From the NCBI RefSeq assembly GCF_040802235.1, contig NC_133169.1:42043034-42107033 (forward strand): a stretch of 64,000 bases of DNA. The letters are read 5' to 3'. This document shows, in pieces, positions 34,260 through 46,079 of the stretch. The notes under the pieces are model-generated. The model worked only from the letters and a program-made list of their open reading frames with translations, was not told where the DNA came from and ran no database searches. The first letter of the stretch is position 1, and every line of letters begins with the position of its first letter. This stretch comes from Manis javanica (taxonomy: Eukaryota > Chordata > Mammalia > Pholidota > Manidae). Both the position numbers and the translations under genes were made by a program.

Positions 34260-37200
34260 ACTCCACAGATGAGTGAAATCGTATTGTATTTGTCTTTTTC
34301 CTCTTGGCTTACTTCACTGAGCATAGCTCATCCATGTTTTTGCAAATAGTAGGATTTGTTTTCTTCTTATGGCTGAATAATATTCCATTGTGTATATGTA
34401 CCACTTCTTCTTTATCCATTCATCTACTGATGGACACTTAGGTTGCTTCCATTTCTTGGCTATTGTAAATAGTGCTGCAATAAACATAGGGCTGCATCTG
34501 CCTTTTTCAAACGGGAGTGCTGCATTCTTAGAGTAAATTCCTAGAAGTGGAATTCCGGGGTCAAATGGTTAGTCTATTTTGAGCATTATTAGGAACCTCC
34601 ATACTGCTTTCCACAATGGTAGAACTAATTTACATTCCCACCAGCAGTGTTAGAGGTTTCCCCTTTCTCCAAAACCTCACCAACATTTGTTGTTGTTTGT
34701 CTTTTGGATGGTAGAAATCCTTACATCCTTGCTGGTATGAGGCGATATCTCATTGTGGTTTTAATTTGCATTTCTCTGATAACTAGCGATGTGGAGCATC
34801 TTTTGATGTGTCTGTTGTCCATCTGAATTTCTTTTTTGGAGAACTTTCTGTTCAGTTCCTCTGCCCATTTTTTAATTGGATTATTTGCTTTTTGTTTGTT
34901 GACGTGCGTGGGCTCTATATCTTTTGATGTCAAGGCTTTATCGGATCTGTCATTTACAAATGTATTCTCCCATACTATAGGGTACCATTTTGTTCTATTG
35001 ATGGTGTCTTTTTCTGTACAGAAACTTTTCACCTTGATATAGTCCCACTTCTTCATTTTTGCCTTTGTTTTCCTTGCCCGGGGAGACATGTTCATGAAGA
35101 AGTCACTAATGTTTATGTCCAAGAGATTTTTGCCTATGTTTTTTTTCTAAGAGTTTTATGGTTTCATGACTTATATTCAGGTCTTTGATCCATTTCGAAT
35201 TTACTTTTCTGTATGGGGTTAGACAATGGTCCAGTTTCATACTCTTACATGTAGCTGTCCTTTTTTGCCAGCACCATCTGTTGAAGAGACTGTCATTTAA
35301 CCATTGTCTGTCCATTGCTACTTTATGGAATATTAATTGACCATGTATGTTTGGGTTAATGTCTGGAGTCTCTAATCTGTTCCACTGGTCTGTGGCTCTG
35401 TTCTTGTGTCAGCACAAAATTGTTTTCATTACTATGGCTTTGCAATAGAGCTTGAAGTTGGGGAGTGAGATCCCCCCAACGTTATTCTTCTTTCTCAGGA
35501 TTGCTTTGGCTATTCGGAGTCTTTGGTGTTTCCATATGAATTTTTGAACTATTTGTTCCAGTTCGTTGAAGAATGTTGCTGGTAATTTGATAGGGGTTGC
35601 ATCAAATCTGTATATTGCTTTGGGCAGGATGGCCATTTTGACTATATTAATTCTTCCTAGGCAAGAGCATGGGATGAGTTTCCATTTGTTAGTGTCCTCT
35701 TTAATTTCTCTTGAGTGTCTTGTAGTTTTCAGGGTATAGGTCTTTCACTTATTTGGTTAGGTTTATTCCTAGGTATTTTATTTTTTTGATGCAATTGTGA
35801 ATGGAACTGTTTTCCTGATTTCTCTTTCTATTGGTTCATTGTTAGCGTATAGGAAAGCCGCAGATTTCTCTGTGTTAACTTTGTACCCTGTAACTTTGCT
35901 GTATTCCGATATTAGTTCTATTAGTTTTGGAGTGGAGTCTTTAGGGTTTTTTATGTACAATATCATGTCATCTGCAAATAGTGACAGTTTACCTTCTTCT
36001 TTACCAATCTGGATTCCTTTAATTTCATTGTTTTGTCTAATTGCCATGGCTAGGATGTCCAGTACTATGTTAAGTAACAGTGGGGAGAGTGGGCATCCCT
36101 GTCTTGTTCCTGATCTTAGGGGAAAAGCTTTCAGCTTCTCGCTGATCAGTATGATGTTGGCTGTGGGTTTATCATATATGGCCTTTATTATGTTGAGGTA
36201 CTTGCCCTCTATACCCATTTTGTTGAGAGTTTTTATTATGAATGGATGTTGAATTTTGTCAGATGTTTTTTTGCATCTATGGAGATGATCATGTGGCTTT
36301 TGTCCTTTTTGTTGATTTGATGGATGATGTTGATGGATTTTCGAATGTTGTACCATCCTTGCATCCCTGGGATGAATCCCACTTGGTCATGGTGTATGAT
36401 CCTTTTGATATATTTTTGAATTTGGTTTCCTAATATTTTACTGAGTATTTTTGCATCTACGTTCATCAGGGATATTGTTCTGTAATTTTCTTTTTTCATG
36501 GGTTCTTTGCCTGGTTTTGGTATTAGGGTGATGTTGGCTCATTGAATGAGTTTGGGAGTATTCCCTCCTCTTCTAATTTTTGGAAAACTTTAAGGAGCAT
36601 GGGTATAATGTCTTCTCTGTATGTCTAATAAAATTCCGAGGTAAATCTGTCTGGCCCAGGGGTTTTGTTCTTGGGTAGTTTTTTGATTACCGCTTCAATT
36701 TCTTTGCTTGCAATTGATTTGTTTAACTTCTGTGTTTCTTCCCTTGTCAGACTTGGAAGGTTGTATTTTTCTATGAAGTTGTCCATTTCTTCTAGGTTTT
36801 CTGGCTTGTTAGCATATAGGTTTTCATAGTAGTCTCTAATAATTCTTTGTATTTCTTTGGAGTCTGTCATGATTTTTCCATTCTTGTTTCTCATTCTGTT
36901 GATGTGTGCTGATTCTCTTTTTCTGTTAATAAGTTTGGCTAGAGGCTTATCTATTTTGTTTATTTTCTTGAAGAACCAGCTCTTGTTTTCATTGAATTTT
37001 CTGTTGTTTTATTCTTCTCAATTTTGTTTATTTCTTCTCTGATCTTTATTATGTCCCTCCTTCTGATGACTTTAGGCCTCATTTGTTCTTCTTTTTCCAG
37101 TTTCAATAATTGTGATGTTAGACTATTCATTCGGGATTGTTCTTCCTTCTTCACATGTGCGTGGATCGCTATATACTTTCCTCTTAAGACTACTTTCACT

Positions 37201-38080
37201 GCGTCGCACAGAAGTTGGGGCTTTTTTGTTGTTGTCATTTGTTTCCATATATTCCTTGATCTCTATTTTAATGTATTCATTGATCCATTGATTATTTAGG
37301 AGCATGTTGTTAAGCCTCCATGCGTTTGTGAGCCTTCTTGTTTTCTTTGTAGAATTTATTTCTGGTTTTATACCTTCGTGGTCTGAAAAGTTGGTTGGTA
37401 GAATTTCAATCTTTTGGAATTTACTGAGGCTCTTTTTGTGACCTAGTATGTGGTCTATTCTGGAGAATGTTCCGTGTGCATTTGAGAAGAATATGTATAC
37501 TGTTGCTTTTGGATATAGTGTTCTATATATATCTATTAGGTTCTTCTGTTTTACCATGTTGTTCAGTGCCTCCATATCCTTAATTATTTTCTTTCCAGTG
37601 GATCTATCCTTTGGGGTGAGTGGCATGTTGAAGTCTCTGAAAATGAATGCATTGCAATCTGTATCCCTCTTTTGTTCTGTTAGTATTTGTTTCACATATG
37701 CTGGTGCTCCTGTGTTGGGTGCATATATATTTAGAATGGTTATATCCTCTTGTTGGACTAAGCCCTTTATCATTATGTAATCTCCTTTATCTCTTGTTTC
37801 TTTCTTTGTTTTGAAGTCTATTTTGTCTGATATTAGTACTGTAACCCCTGCTTTCTTCTCTCTGTTGTTTGCCTGAAATATGTTTTTCCATCCCTTGACT
37901 TTTAGTCTGTGCATGTCTTTGGGTTTGAGGTGAGTTTCTGGTAAGCAGCATATGGATTTTTTTTATCCATTCTATTACTCTGTGTCTTTTGATTTGTGCA
38001 TTAAGTCCATTTACATTTAGGGTGACTCTTGAGTGATATGTACTTATTGCCATTGCAGGCTTTAGATTCATGGTTACCAA
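34260..38080 (-). pseudogene. L1 ORF2 (endonuclease / reverse transcriptase) pseudogene
   Basis: Order is intact: AP-type endonuclease (about 38030-37330), interdomain, RT (about 36700-35900, FADD at 35967-35978) and the C-terminal region to about 34260. Long surviving frames are 37123-37914 and 35778-36356. Breaks occur near 37970, 37120, 36620, 36500-36240 and 35770-35640. In active L1s this enzyme nicks target DNA and copies RNA in place; here it is inactive. Confidence 0.85.
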
Positions 38081-38149
38081 AGGTTCAAGGTTAGCTTCTT
38101 TAGTATCTTACTGCCTAACTTAGCTCACTTATTGAGCTGTTATATACAC

Positions 38150-39157
38150 TGTCTGGAGATTCTTTTCTTCTCTCCCTTCTTATTCCTTTCCTCTTCCTCC
38201 ATTCTTTATATGTTGGTTGTTTTATTCTGTGCTCTTTTGTGTTTCCTTTCACTGCTTTTAGTGGGTTGTTGATTTTATTTTTTGCCTTTAGTTTGTATTT
38301 GGTTGGTCTACTTTCTTTGCTGTGATTTTATTTTCTCTGATTACATCTGTTTATTCTTAGGAGTGCTCCCGTCTTAAATAGTCCCTCTAGAATACCCTGT
38401 AGAGGTGGTTTGTGGGAGGCAAATTCCCTCAGCTTTTGCTTCTCTGGGAACTGTTTAATCCCTCCTTCATATTTAAATGATAATCGTGCTGAATACAGTA
38501 TCCTTGGTTCAAGACCCTTCTGTTTCATTGCATTAAATATATCATGCCTAAAACTCTGTTCTTGCCTTGATCTTTGCCATTTTAATTGTTATGTGTCTTG
38601 GTGTTGTCCTCCTTGGGTCCTTTCTGTTGGGAGTTCTGTGTATTTCCATGGTCTGTTCAATTATTTGCTCCCCCAGTTTGGGAAAGTTCTCAGCAATTAT
38701 TTCTTCAAAGACACTTTTTATCCCATTTTCTCTATCTTCTTCCTCTGGTACCCCTATAATGAGGATATTGTTCCTTTTGGATTGGTCACACAGTTCTCTT
38801 AATATTGTTTCATTCCTGGAGATCCTTTTATCTTTCTCTGTGTCATTTTCTATGTGTTCCTGTTCTCTGGTTTCTATTCCATCAATATTTCATCAATGGC
38901 CTCTTGCAGCTTATCCATTCTGCTTATAAATCCTTCCAGAGTTTGTTTCACTTCTGTAATCTCCTTTCGGATGTCTGTAATCTCCCTCCAGACATCTGTA
39001 ATTTTCCTTCGGCTTCATCCCTTAGCTCCTGTATATTTCTCTGCATCTCCATCAGCATGTTTATGATTTTTATTTTGAATTCTTTTTCAGGAAGGTCTGT
39101 CTCCCTCTCAGGTGTTGTCCCTGTAATCTTTGTCTGCCTCAAATTTTGCCTTTTCAT
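38150..39157 (-). pseudogene. L1 ORF1 (RNA-binding protein) pseudogene
   Basis: Begins MKRQNLRQTKITG and continues through a Glu/Lys-rich coiled-coil segment (EKEFKIKIINMLMEMQRN). The frame closes at 38948 and later text contains many stops, so only the N-terminal coiled coil stays open. In active L1s this protein trimerises and packages L1 RNA. Confidence 0.75.
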
Positions 39158-39599
39158 TGCGATAGAGATAGTTAGCAGAGTTGGCACAAGTGATGGCTGG
39201 AAGAACTTCCCTCCTTTTTGGCCTGTGGCCTTCCTCTCCTGGGAGAACAGTGACCTATAGTGTCTTGTGCTGGGCATCTGCACACAGATGGGGCTTCTGA
39301 TTCTTGCCCAGATGCTATGGAGTTTATCTCCCCTGTTGCTGTGTGTGTGACCTGCCTCGGGCTCCTGCTCCAATATGGTGGAGCTGCTTTGGAGGGGGAA
39401 TGGCCAGGAGGCTGTTTATCTCCGTGAGGGGCCTCTGAGCTGCCCTGCTATCCAGGGGTTTAGGGTTCCCAGAGTTCCCTGATGTTGGACTAAGTGTCCC
39501 AGGATGCTTCCATCTGGCCGTGGGGTCCCTGTCCCTTTAAGTCTTCCAAAAAGCACTCACTCTTCTTTGTCCCTGGGTTGCTTTTTAAATTTCTCTTTC

Positions 39600-40435
39600 A
39601 GATACTTTGTTTTAAGTTATAGAAATATAACTGTTTTCTGTGCATTTATTTAATACCATGTGACTTTACTGAATGCAAATTTCTCTGACAGCTTCTTGGT
39701 ATAGTCTCTCTAGGGTTTTCTATACAGAAAATTATGCCATCTGCAAATAGGCATAACAGGTGTTAATAAGGATGCAGAGAAATTTGAGCACCCTATCTTT
39801 TTGGTGGGAATATGAAATGATTTTGCCACAATGGAAAACAAGCTTGAAGTTTCCAAAATGATTAAATATAGAGTTATCATATGACATAGTATTTTCATTC
39901 CTAGGTATATAGATAAAGAAGGCATATGTCTGCAAGGAATTTGTATGTGAATGCTTATAATAGCATTATTCATTATGACCAAGAAAGTATAAGTAACTAA
40001 AATGTTCATTGACTGATAAATTAATAAGAAATTAGAGTATTTTCATGCAAAGAATATTATTGGACAAGAAGGAAAAGTGACTTATTTATACATCCTATAA
40101 CATGAATGAAACCTGAAAAACATTACACTCAGACTAAAAAGGCAATTTTTAAAAGAACATAGTGTATGATTTCATTTATATGTTAGATACAAATAGGCAA
40201 ATCCATAGAGTATGAAAGTAGATTAGTGATTCCTTAGAATTAAAAGAAGGCTGAGGAAATTTGGAGTAACTCCTAAAAGATGTTGGGTTCCTTTCGTGAT
40301 TAGAAAATGTTCCAAAATTGATTGTGATGTTGGTTGTACAACTCTGAATTAAAACAGGAATATATACTTTATATTAATGAATGATATATGAATTATACAT
40401 CAGTAAGGTAGGGTTCTAAAAGTATAAATAAGTCT
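39600..40435. mobile_element. Old L1 with inverted 5' segment (twin-priming structure)
   Basis: 39600-39755 is minus-oriented ORF2 RT sequence; its right end is the start of the FADD-coding region, read as CTATTTGCAGATGGC on the minus strand. From 39756 the sequence switches to plus-oriented ORF2 C-terminus and 3'-UTR (GATGCAGAGAAATTTGAG, ending near 40435). Inverted 5' part followed by sense 3' part is the classic L1 twin-priming product. Confidence 0.65.
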
Positions 40436-40439
40436 ATAT

Positions 40440-41840
40440 AAATAAAATTACATTGGCTTATGAAAAACAAATGTACACCATTCGGAAATACGTTTTCAAA
40501 TGTCCATTGGTTCACACCCTCAGGAGTCTCAGGCAATTACCAGCATAGGAATCATTTTGCTCCTTCTGTATCCTTTTATTTCTAAAGCCAAAATTCTTTA
40601 TAGGCCTACAGATGAGCTAGTAGATTAACATATTTTAGAGTAAAAAACCTAAGGAAGCTAAATATGCTCATTTCTCCCAATTTAAATGGATGAAGATATA
40701 ACCAGCACATATTCAGGGTTAGTGAGGTCTGTTATTAAATATATTTTTCCAGGAACCAGGTGTGTTTTCTATGAGCACTGTATAAAGCACTTGCAATTAT
40801 AAAGTTTCATCCAGCTTATTCAATGGAACTGCCCAGTGTTCATTTAAAACTGGAACTTAAACTATAGGTATGAGATATAGAATTATTCTCAAGGAGATTT
40901 GAAACAACTTTTTGATAGACAGAATGATTTATATTCACTTGTATACTCTAATTGTACAATTAATGTGGATTACTTCCATGACTAAATATATATTTGAACA
41001 GATTATTAAATAATATAATAATTGTAAGGTCAGAATTCCAAGTATTTCTGGGATTATTCTGCCAGAAGAAAAACATCACCTTTTTAAAGTATAAGCAGAA
41101 ATAGAGTTTCTGCCATTCTGAGATGAGGCAGAGCTATAATCACGAATTGTCTCCTAATTTGGACTCTATCAGACTAGGTATAATAGTAATAACATTGATA
41201 CTAACAATTGTATTGGTAAATTTAAAGCATTATTGGTTTTGACATAATACTTTTACTTTTTCAATTCTTACATAAAATTTACTAATAGTATACCTTCATC
41301 ATCATTTATTATAGAAAGCCAAAATAATTTACAAGTCATCTTACATGCTACTAAAAGACAGTCTAAAAGATATAAAAAAATACCAGAAACAGATTCCTTT
41401 GGAATCTTAGGTCAGCATTAGCTCCACAAATATTACTGAAACAGAAATGATGCAGGTAACAGTATATTGTGATATTAAAAGAAAATATAATTCTTCAAAG
41501 AGAGATATAGGGTCTAAATTTAAATAGAGAAACACATTTTTTCTAATTGAAAATCATGTCTTCCTTGATATATTAAATATGTAATAATACTTTCAAATCA
41601 AAGTGATATATCCAGAAATATGATAAAAATAGGCAAAAAGTACATTAAAATACCCATAAGATAATTTCCACATAGTTATAAGTTATGAGGACTTTTAATA
41701 CACTAGCAATCTGAAATGAAATGAAAATGAGATGAAACTTTATAATTGCAAGAGTGGCAACTATTGGAAAGTTGTATTTGACCATGCTTTAGTAAGAACT
41801 TGCAGTGTCATGCTGATGGGAGTATAAACGAGTGAAGATA
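40440..41840. other. AT-rich DNA, nothing recognised
   Basis: No coding, RNA or repeat signal that I can support. Confidence 0.45.
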
Positions 41841-41844
41841 TTTT

Positions 41845-42345
41845 AATTTTTATTTAGGCATCACTGATATATGCTCTTATGAAGGTTTCACATGAAAAAC
41901 ATTATGGTTACTATGTTCACCCATATTATCAAGTTCCCCCACCATATCCCATTGAAGTCACTGTCCATCAGTGTAGCAAGATGCTACAGTCACTACTTAT
42001 CTTCTCTGTGTTACACTGTCTTCCCTGTGAGCCACACACACACCATGTGTACCAATGATAATAACCCACAATTCCCTTCTCCCTCCCTCTCCACCTAACT
42101 TCCCCATCCCCTCCCCTTGGTAACTGCTAGCCCTTCTTGGAGTCTGTGAGTTTGCTGCTGTTTTGTTCCTTCAGTTTTGCTTTGTTGTTATACTCCACAA
42201 TTGACTGAAATCGTTTGGTACTTTTCTTTCTCCACCTGTCTTATTTCACTGAGCATAATACCCTCCAGTTCCATCCATGTTGTTGCAAATTGTAGGATTT
42301 ATTTACTTATGGGTTAATAATATTCCATTTTTTGTATATATCAAT
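41845..42345 (-). mobile_element. L1 3' end, 5'-truncated
   Basis: Same 3'-UTR family as the long L1 at 33914: TTGAAGTCACTGTCCATCAG, TAGCAAGATGCTAC, TTGGTAACTGCTAGCCCTTC, GCATAATACCCTCC. It stops in the ORF2 C-terminal region. More diverged than the long copy. Confidence 0.85.
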
Positions 42346-43760
42346 CTTGGGTGAAGATATTTTTGGAAACAAAATTATTCAGTAAGATGGGAGTTAGAAT
42401 AGCTAAGGTGCTTATGGATAAGGGCATGAATAAATAATGTGTGGCCCATGCTATGAGGTGTAATGCTATAAGAACAGAAGAAACAGATATACATATGCAG
42501 CTTTCAGTGACTCATTTTGGTTAAACAAATCAAAACAGAAAGTGACACTTTTTAGTAACTTTTATTTGAATTAATAAAACACAGATACATGGATAGACAT
42601 ATAAATATTAATTCAGACCTAGCAGCAATTGTATTTGAAAGAGAACAACTGGTGGGTTTTGCTCAATTAGGGTCTGTAACAATGATCACAAACTTTGTTA
42701 ATTTTAAGATTTAATTCTGAGAGTAGCATGTGGTTATGCATAAATCAAAACATCATGGAAATAGCAAACACCCTTTTTCCTAATTATAAATTCACCTCGA
42801 CTCATGGAACAAAAATATTTAACTCAACACTGAAATAAGCATTATAAAAGTAAAATTCATCCAGAGTTTTTAAGACTTTCTAAGATGTTGAGAGGAAAAT
42901 CTATTTTCTATCTGATCAGGATTGTTCATGTGTGTTCCACTCTGTACTTTTCTCTGTGATATGAATGTCACTCATTTTACTGTTCTGAATTTGGATTCTG
43001 CAAATCCCAGCCATCGTGTGTTATCCACATTCAATGTACAGAAACATCAGTGACTTAATTCACCTCACTTAAGGCCAGGCTCTCATTCTTCATCCTATAA
43101 ATATTATTTATGTTAAGTATTAGAACATTATGAGAAGTTTGTGTTTCTTATGCTAACATTGTGTGTTTTCCACACACTATTTGCCTGCATTGACCATTTG
43201 GATTTTTTATGGCTACAATAAAGTAATTATCTGCTTGTGAAGCATTTGTACCAAATATCTTCTTTCTCTTTGATGTTAACTCTGATGAATGGGAATTCTG
43301 AAATTGATTTTATTTTATGTTCATGGACATGAACAGAATTGTTTAAATATAGATATCTCTCTTCTCTCATAAAATTATAGACTGTGTTTATACAAAAAAT
43401 ACTATACTGACATAAAGGATCAAAGTGAAAAATTATTAATCTTTGGAAAAATGTAATATAAGGCATCTTTTTACAATTAGACTTGAGATTTTCTCAAATA
43501 TTTGTGACCAAATCAATGTGTAAGTGGGGAAATAAGTCATATTGTTGCAGGCATTTATGACTTACCAAACAGTGGGAATGTAAAAAATAATCCACTACAT
43601 ACCACATAAATTCATTCAATCGAGTGGGTGTAAGAAATAATTATTCATTTTATTCAAGCAAAACTTTTGTTCATATGATTACTAGTGATTTAAGTATGTC
43701 ATTCTCCATTTTTTAATAAAAATAAATGAATAATACTTTAACATACTACAGTTTGTGTGG
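42346..43760. other. AT-rich DNA, nothing recognised
   Basis: The 79-codon minus frame at 43227-43466 has no motif. No repeat ends are visible. Confidence 0.45.
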
Positions 43761-43799
43761 TATAACTATTTTCCTAAGTTGATTATTGAAATATTAATT

Positions 43800-44741
43800 T
43801 CCAGTAAGAAAAGCTCTTTTTGGGACCTGCATCTATTAAACACTGTTCCCCAAGCACTTTTAATCTCCCCGTTTTTCTGGCTAAATATGATAGGGCTTGT
43901 GAAGGGGGCTCCGTGGCACAGAACATGGCCATGATCTGGGTTTGAATGGTTGACACATTTGAGACAGGACCCTATACAGCAAATAGTCCAGAAATTACAA
44001 ACAGAATAAAAGTAGCTATCTGTGGGGAGCATGTCGATAGGGCTTTGTTCTGGTCTTCTACATAATTCCTCTGGAACACAGCTAAAAAGATGTGAACATA
44101 TGAGGTAAGAAAAATGACAGAGAAGAGGAAAAAATGACAGCACTCACAGCAAGGGCCACAGACTCAGAAAATTGAACGTCTGAAGATGATAAGTGCGTGA
44201 TTTGAGGCACATTGCAGATATATTGATGGATCACACTTGACTCTGTGAAGGGAAATCTGAACATGGGTCCTGTGTGAATGGCAGAATAAACCAGGCCACT
44301 GGCCCCTGAGACACCTGCCACCTGTGTGCACAGATGTGGGGTCATGGTGAGCCCATAGTGCGGAGGGTGGAAAATGGCAACATAGCAGTCATAGAACATG
44401 ACCACAAGGAAGAACTCTGTGGACCCAAAGAAAATAAATAGGAAGTTCTGAGCAGCACAAGCTGTGAGAGAAATCAGTTTACTGCCTTTTAGAGAATTTA
44501 CAATGGAACTGGGGACAGTAACTGAGATGTAATCAAAATCTATGAGTGATAAATTGCCTATAAAGAAGTATATTGGCAAGTGAATGTGAGTGTCCATAAC
44601 AAAGATGGTAAAAGTGAGAAAATTTCCAGTGAGGACTCCCAGGTAAATCATTAAAAACAGTAGACCTTGCAAGACTTGGAGCACCCAGGAGCTTGAGATG
44701 TCCATGAGGAGGAATTCCCTGAAGAGGGTGAAGTTCTCCAA
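43800..44741 (-). pseudogene. Olfactory receptor family 14-like pseudogene
   Basis: ATG at 44741 opens 219 codons: MENFTLFREFLLM, TM1 (LLFLMIYLGVLTGNFL), DTHIHLPIYFFIGNLSLID, SVTVPSSIVNSL, TM3 end VMFYDCYVAIFHPPHYGLTM, EC2 (SSVIHQYICNVPQITHLSSSD). A shift near 44110-44085 in TM5 moves the remainder to another frame (FLPHMFTSF then a stop). The C-terminal third is degraded, with the usual TM7 motif unrecognisable. The DRY triad reads D-C-Y, and His-Pro-Leu-His is altered to H-P-P-H. The long first frame means the 5' two-thirds decayed more slowly. The V-P-(Q)-(I/L) loop text and N-terminal pattern fit OR14; the subfamily is unsure. Confidence 0.9.
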
Positions 44742-44759
44742 GTTCGCTCACATGCTCTT

Positions 44760-46075
44760 GCAACTTGGTAGTCTATGGATATAGTGATAAGATCTTCCTA
44801 TAAGGAGAAATTTGAGAGAACAAAACTCTTCATATGATCTACAAGCCCTGAAATGACTTTATTTATAGACTTTAACTATGCATATTACATATGCATACTA
44901 TGCATAATTCTAATGGTTATAGAATTAGGAAGTAGTAATAAATTGATAAAATGACAGGCTTCTATTGTAGGAAATGCTAAAATGCTAATAACACTGAATG
45001 GTATCACTGTACCTTGGCAATTTGGTTTTCCTCAATCTGATAAAACAATCAAACTGCAATCCCATAAGGAAATAAGCATGAAGAGCAAAAGCAGATATCC
45101 CTGAAGAATGAGATGAGAGGTCTCTCTTCCTGCAATGAGCACTTGTGAAGACAGACTGATGAAATGCCCAATTTCATTACTCTTCAGTTCAATTCAGTGA
45201 GCATCATATAGAGTTCTTTCTTGGAGGTGTGTTTGTGCTCTAAGCCACAAGAATATATGTGTCTCAGGCCTGTCTGAAGTGTTTGTTGAACGCTTTCTGA
45301 ATTACACAGCTGTACTTTTATCTCTGACCATCCTCAGGGGAAGTAATTGCAGCCTCCTGAAAAGGGGCAGGTCCTCCACGTCTTGTTTTCCATTGGCATT
45401 TTGGCCAATCCATTGAGATTAATTAGACTGACAAGAGTATGACTTTCAGGAGATGAATTTAGAGTAGGGATTTGTAAAATTTAAGAAAGCATAAGCTCCC
45501 AAAAATGGCTTATGAATCACTGGTGGCTAAATCAGTATATAAATATATATTTACAATGTAAAATTTGTGTTAAAAATGTGAAGTAAAACTGCAACAATGA
45601 GTTCAACTCTCACTGTAATAACTAAATTAAGAGAAACTTTCTGAAAGTCTCAAAATCATCACAATTAATGTCTAATGCAATAACGTTGAAAATTGGAAGC
45701 CACAGAATGAGAAAGAAAACTTGCTATTTCAGCATGATTTAAGCTTCTAATCTAATGCTTAGGACAGTGTCTGATGGCTGACCCATGACGAGTTCTAATA
45801 AAAAATGATAAACAGACAAAAATGTCACAAAGTGATAGAAATCTATGGGATAAATTCAGGGAAAATAAGGTCACTGTGTGGAAAAGGACATAGGAGAGGG
45901 TCCCCAGTGACTCCCTGAGCAGGGGAGATGGAGGAAAGTGACTGATGTCCCCAAGCAGAGCAGTGACGGGAAGAAAGCTTCATTGAAAGATGTGCGGGGT
46001 TCAGAAGAAGATCCCCCTTCTTGAATTAATGTGAGAATGAGTTCCCAGGCCCATACAAGTTGTGAGTCTTGGTTT
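44760..46075. other. Region upstream of the OR14-like pseudogene
   Basis: No exon, promoter or repeat identified. 45080-45400 and 45870-46020 are less AT-rich but show no motif. Confidence 0.4.
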
Positions 46076-46079
46076 TTAC

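Larger units (their letters stand above)
33914..39570 (-). mobile_element. Near-full-length L1, relatively young lineage
   Basis: About 5.6 kb. On the minus strand: a GC-rich 5'-UTR (about 39570-39160), ORF1 from ATG at 39157, ORF2 from about 38080 and a 3'-UTR ending at about 33914 with only six A residues. Endonuclease text is recognisable (LNVNGLNAQIKRHRV, NIYAPNTGAPAY, SRIDHILGH, FSDHEG). RT has [15 protein letters not shown] and the catalytic FADD at 35967-35978. Frames are broken by several stops and shifts, so it is inactive, but divergence is clearly lower than in the other L1s. The right boundary is approximate. Confidence 0.9.

Noticed and set aside
35797-36252. 151-codon plus-strand hydrophobic frame
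   Set aside because: Antisense of the L1 RT region. Hydrophobicity follows from the complement of A-rich L1 coding sequence.
38410-39260. Overlapping plus-strand frames of 120-151 codons resembling membrane proteins
   Set aside because: Antisense of L1 ORF1 and its leader.
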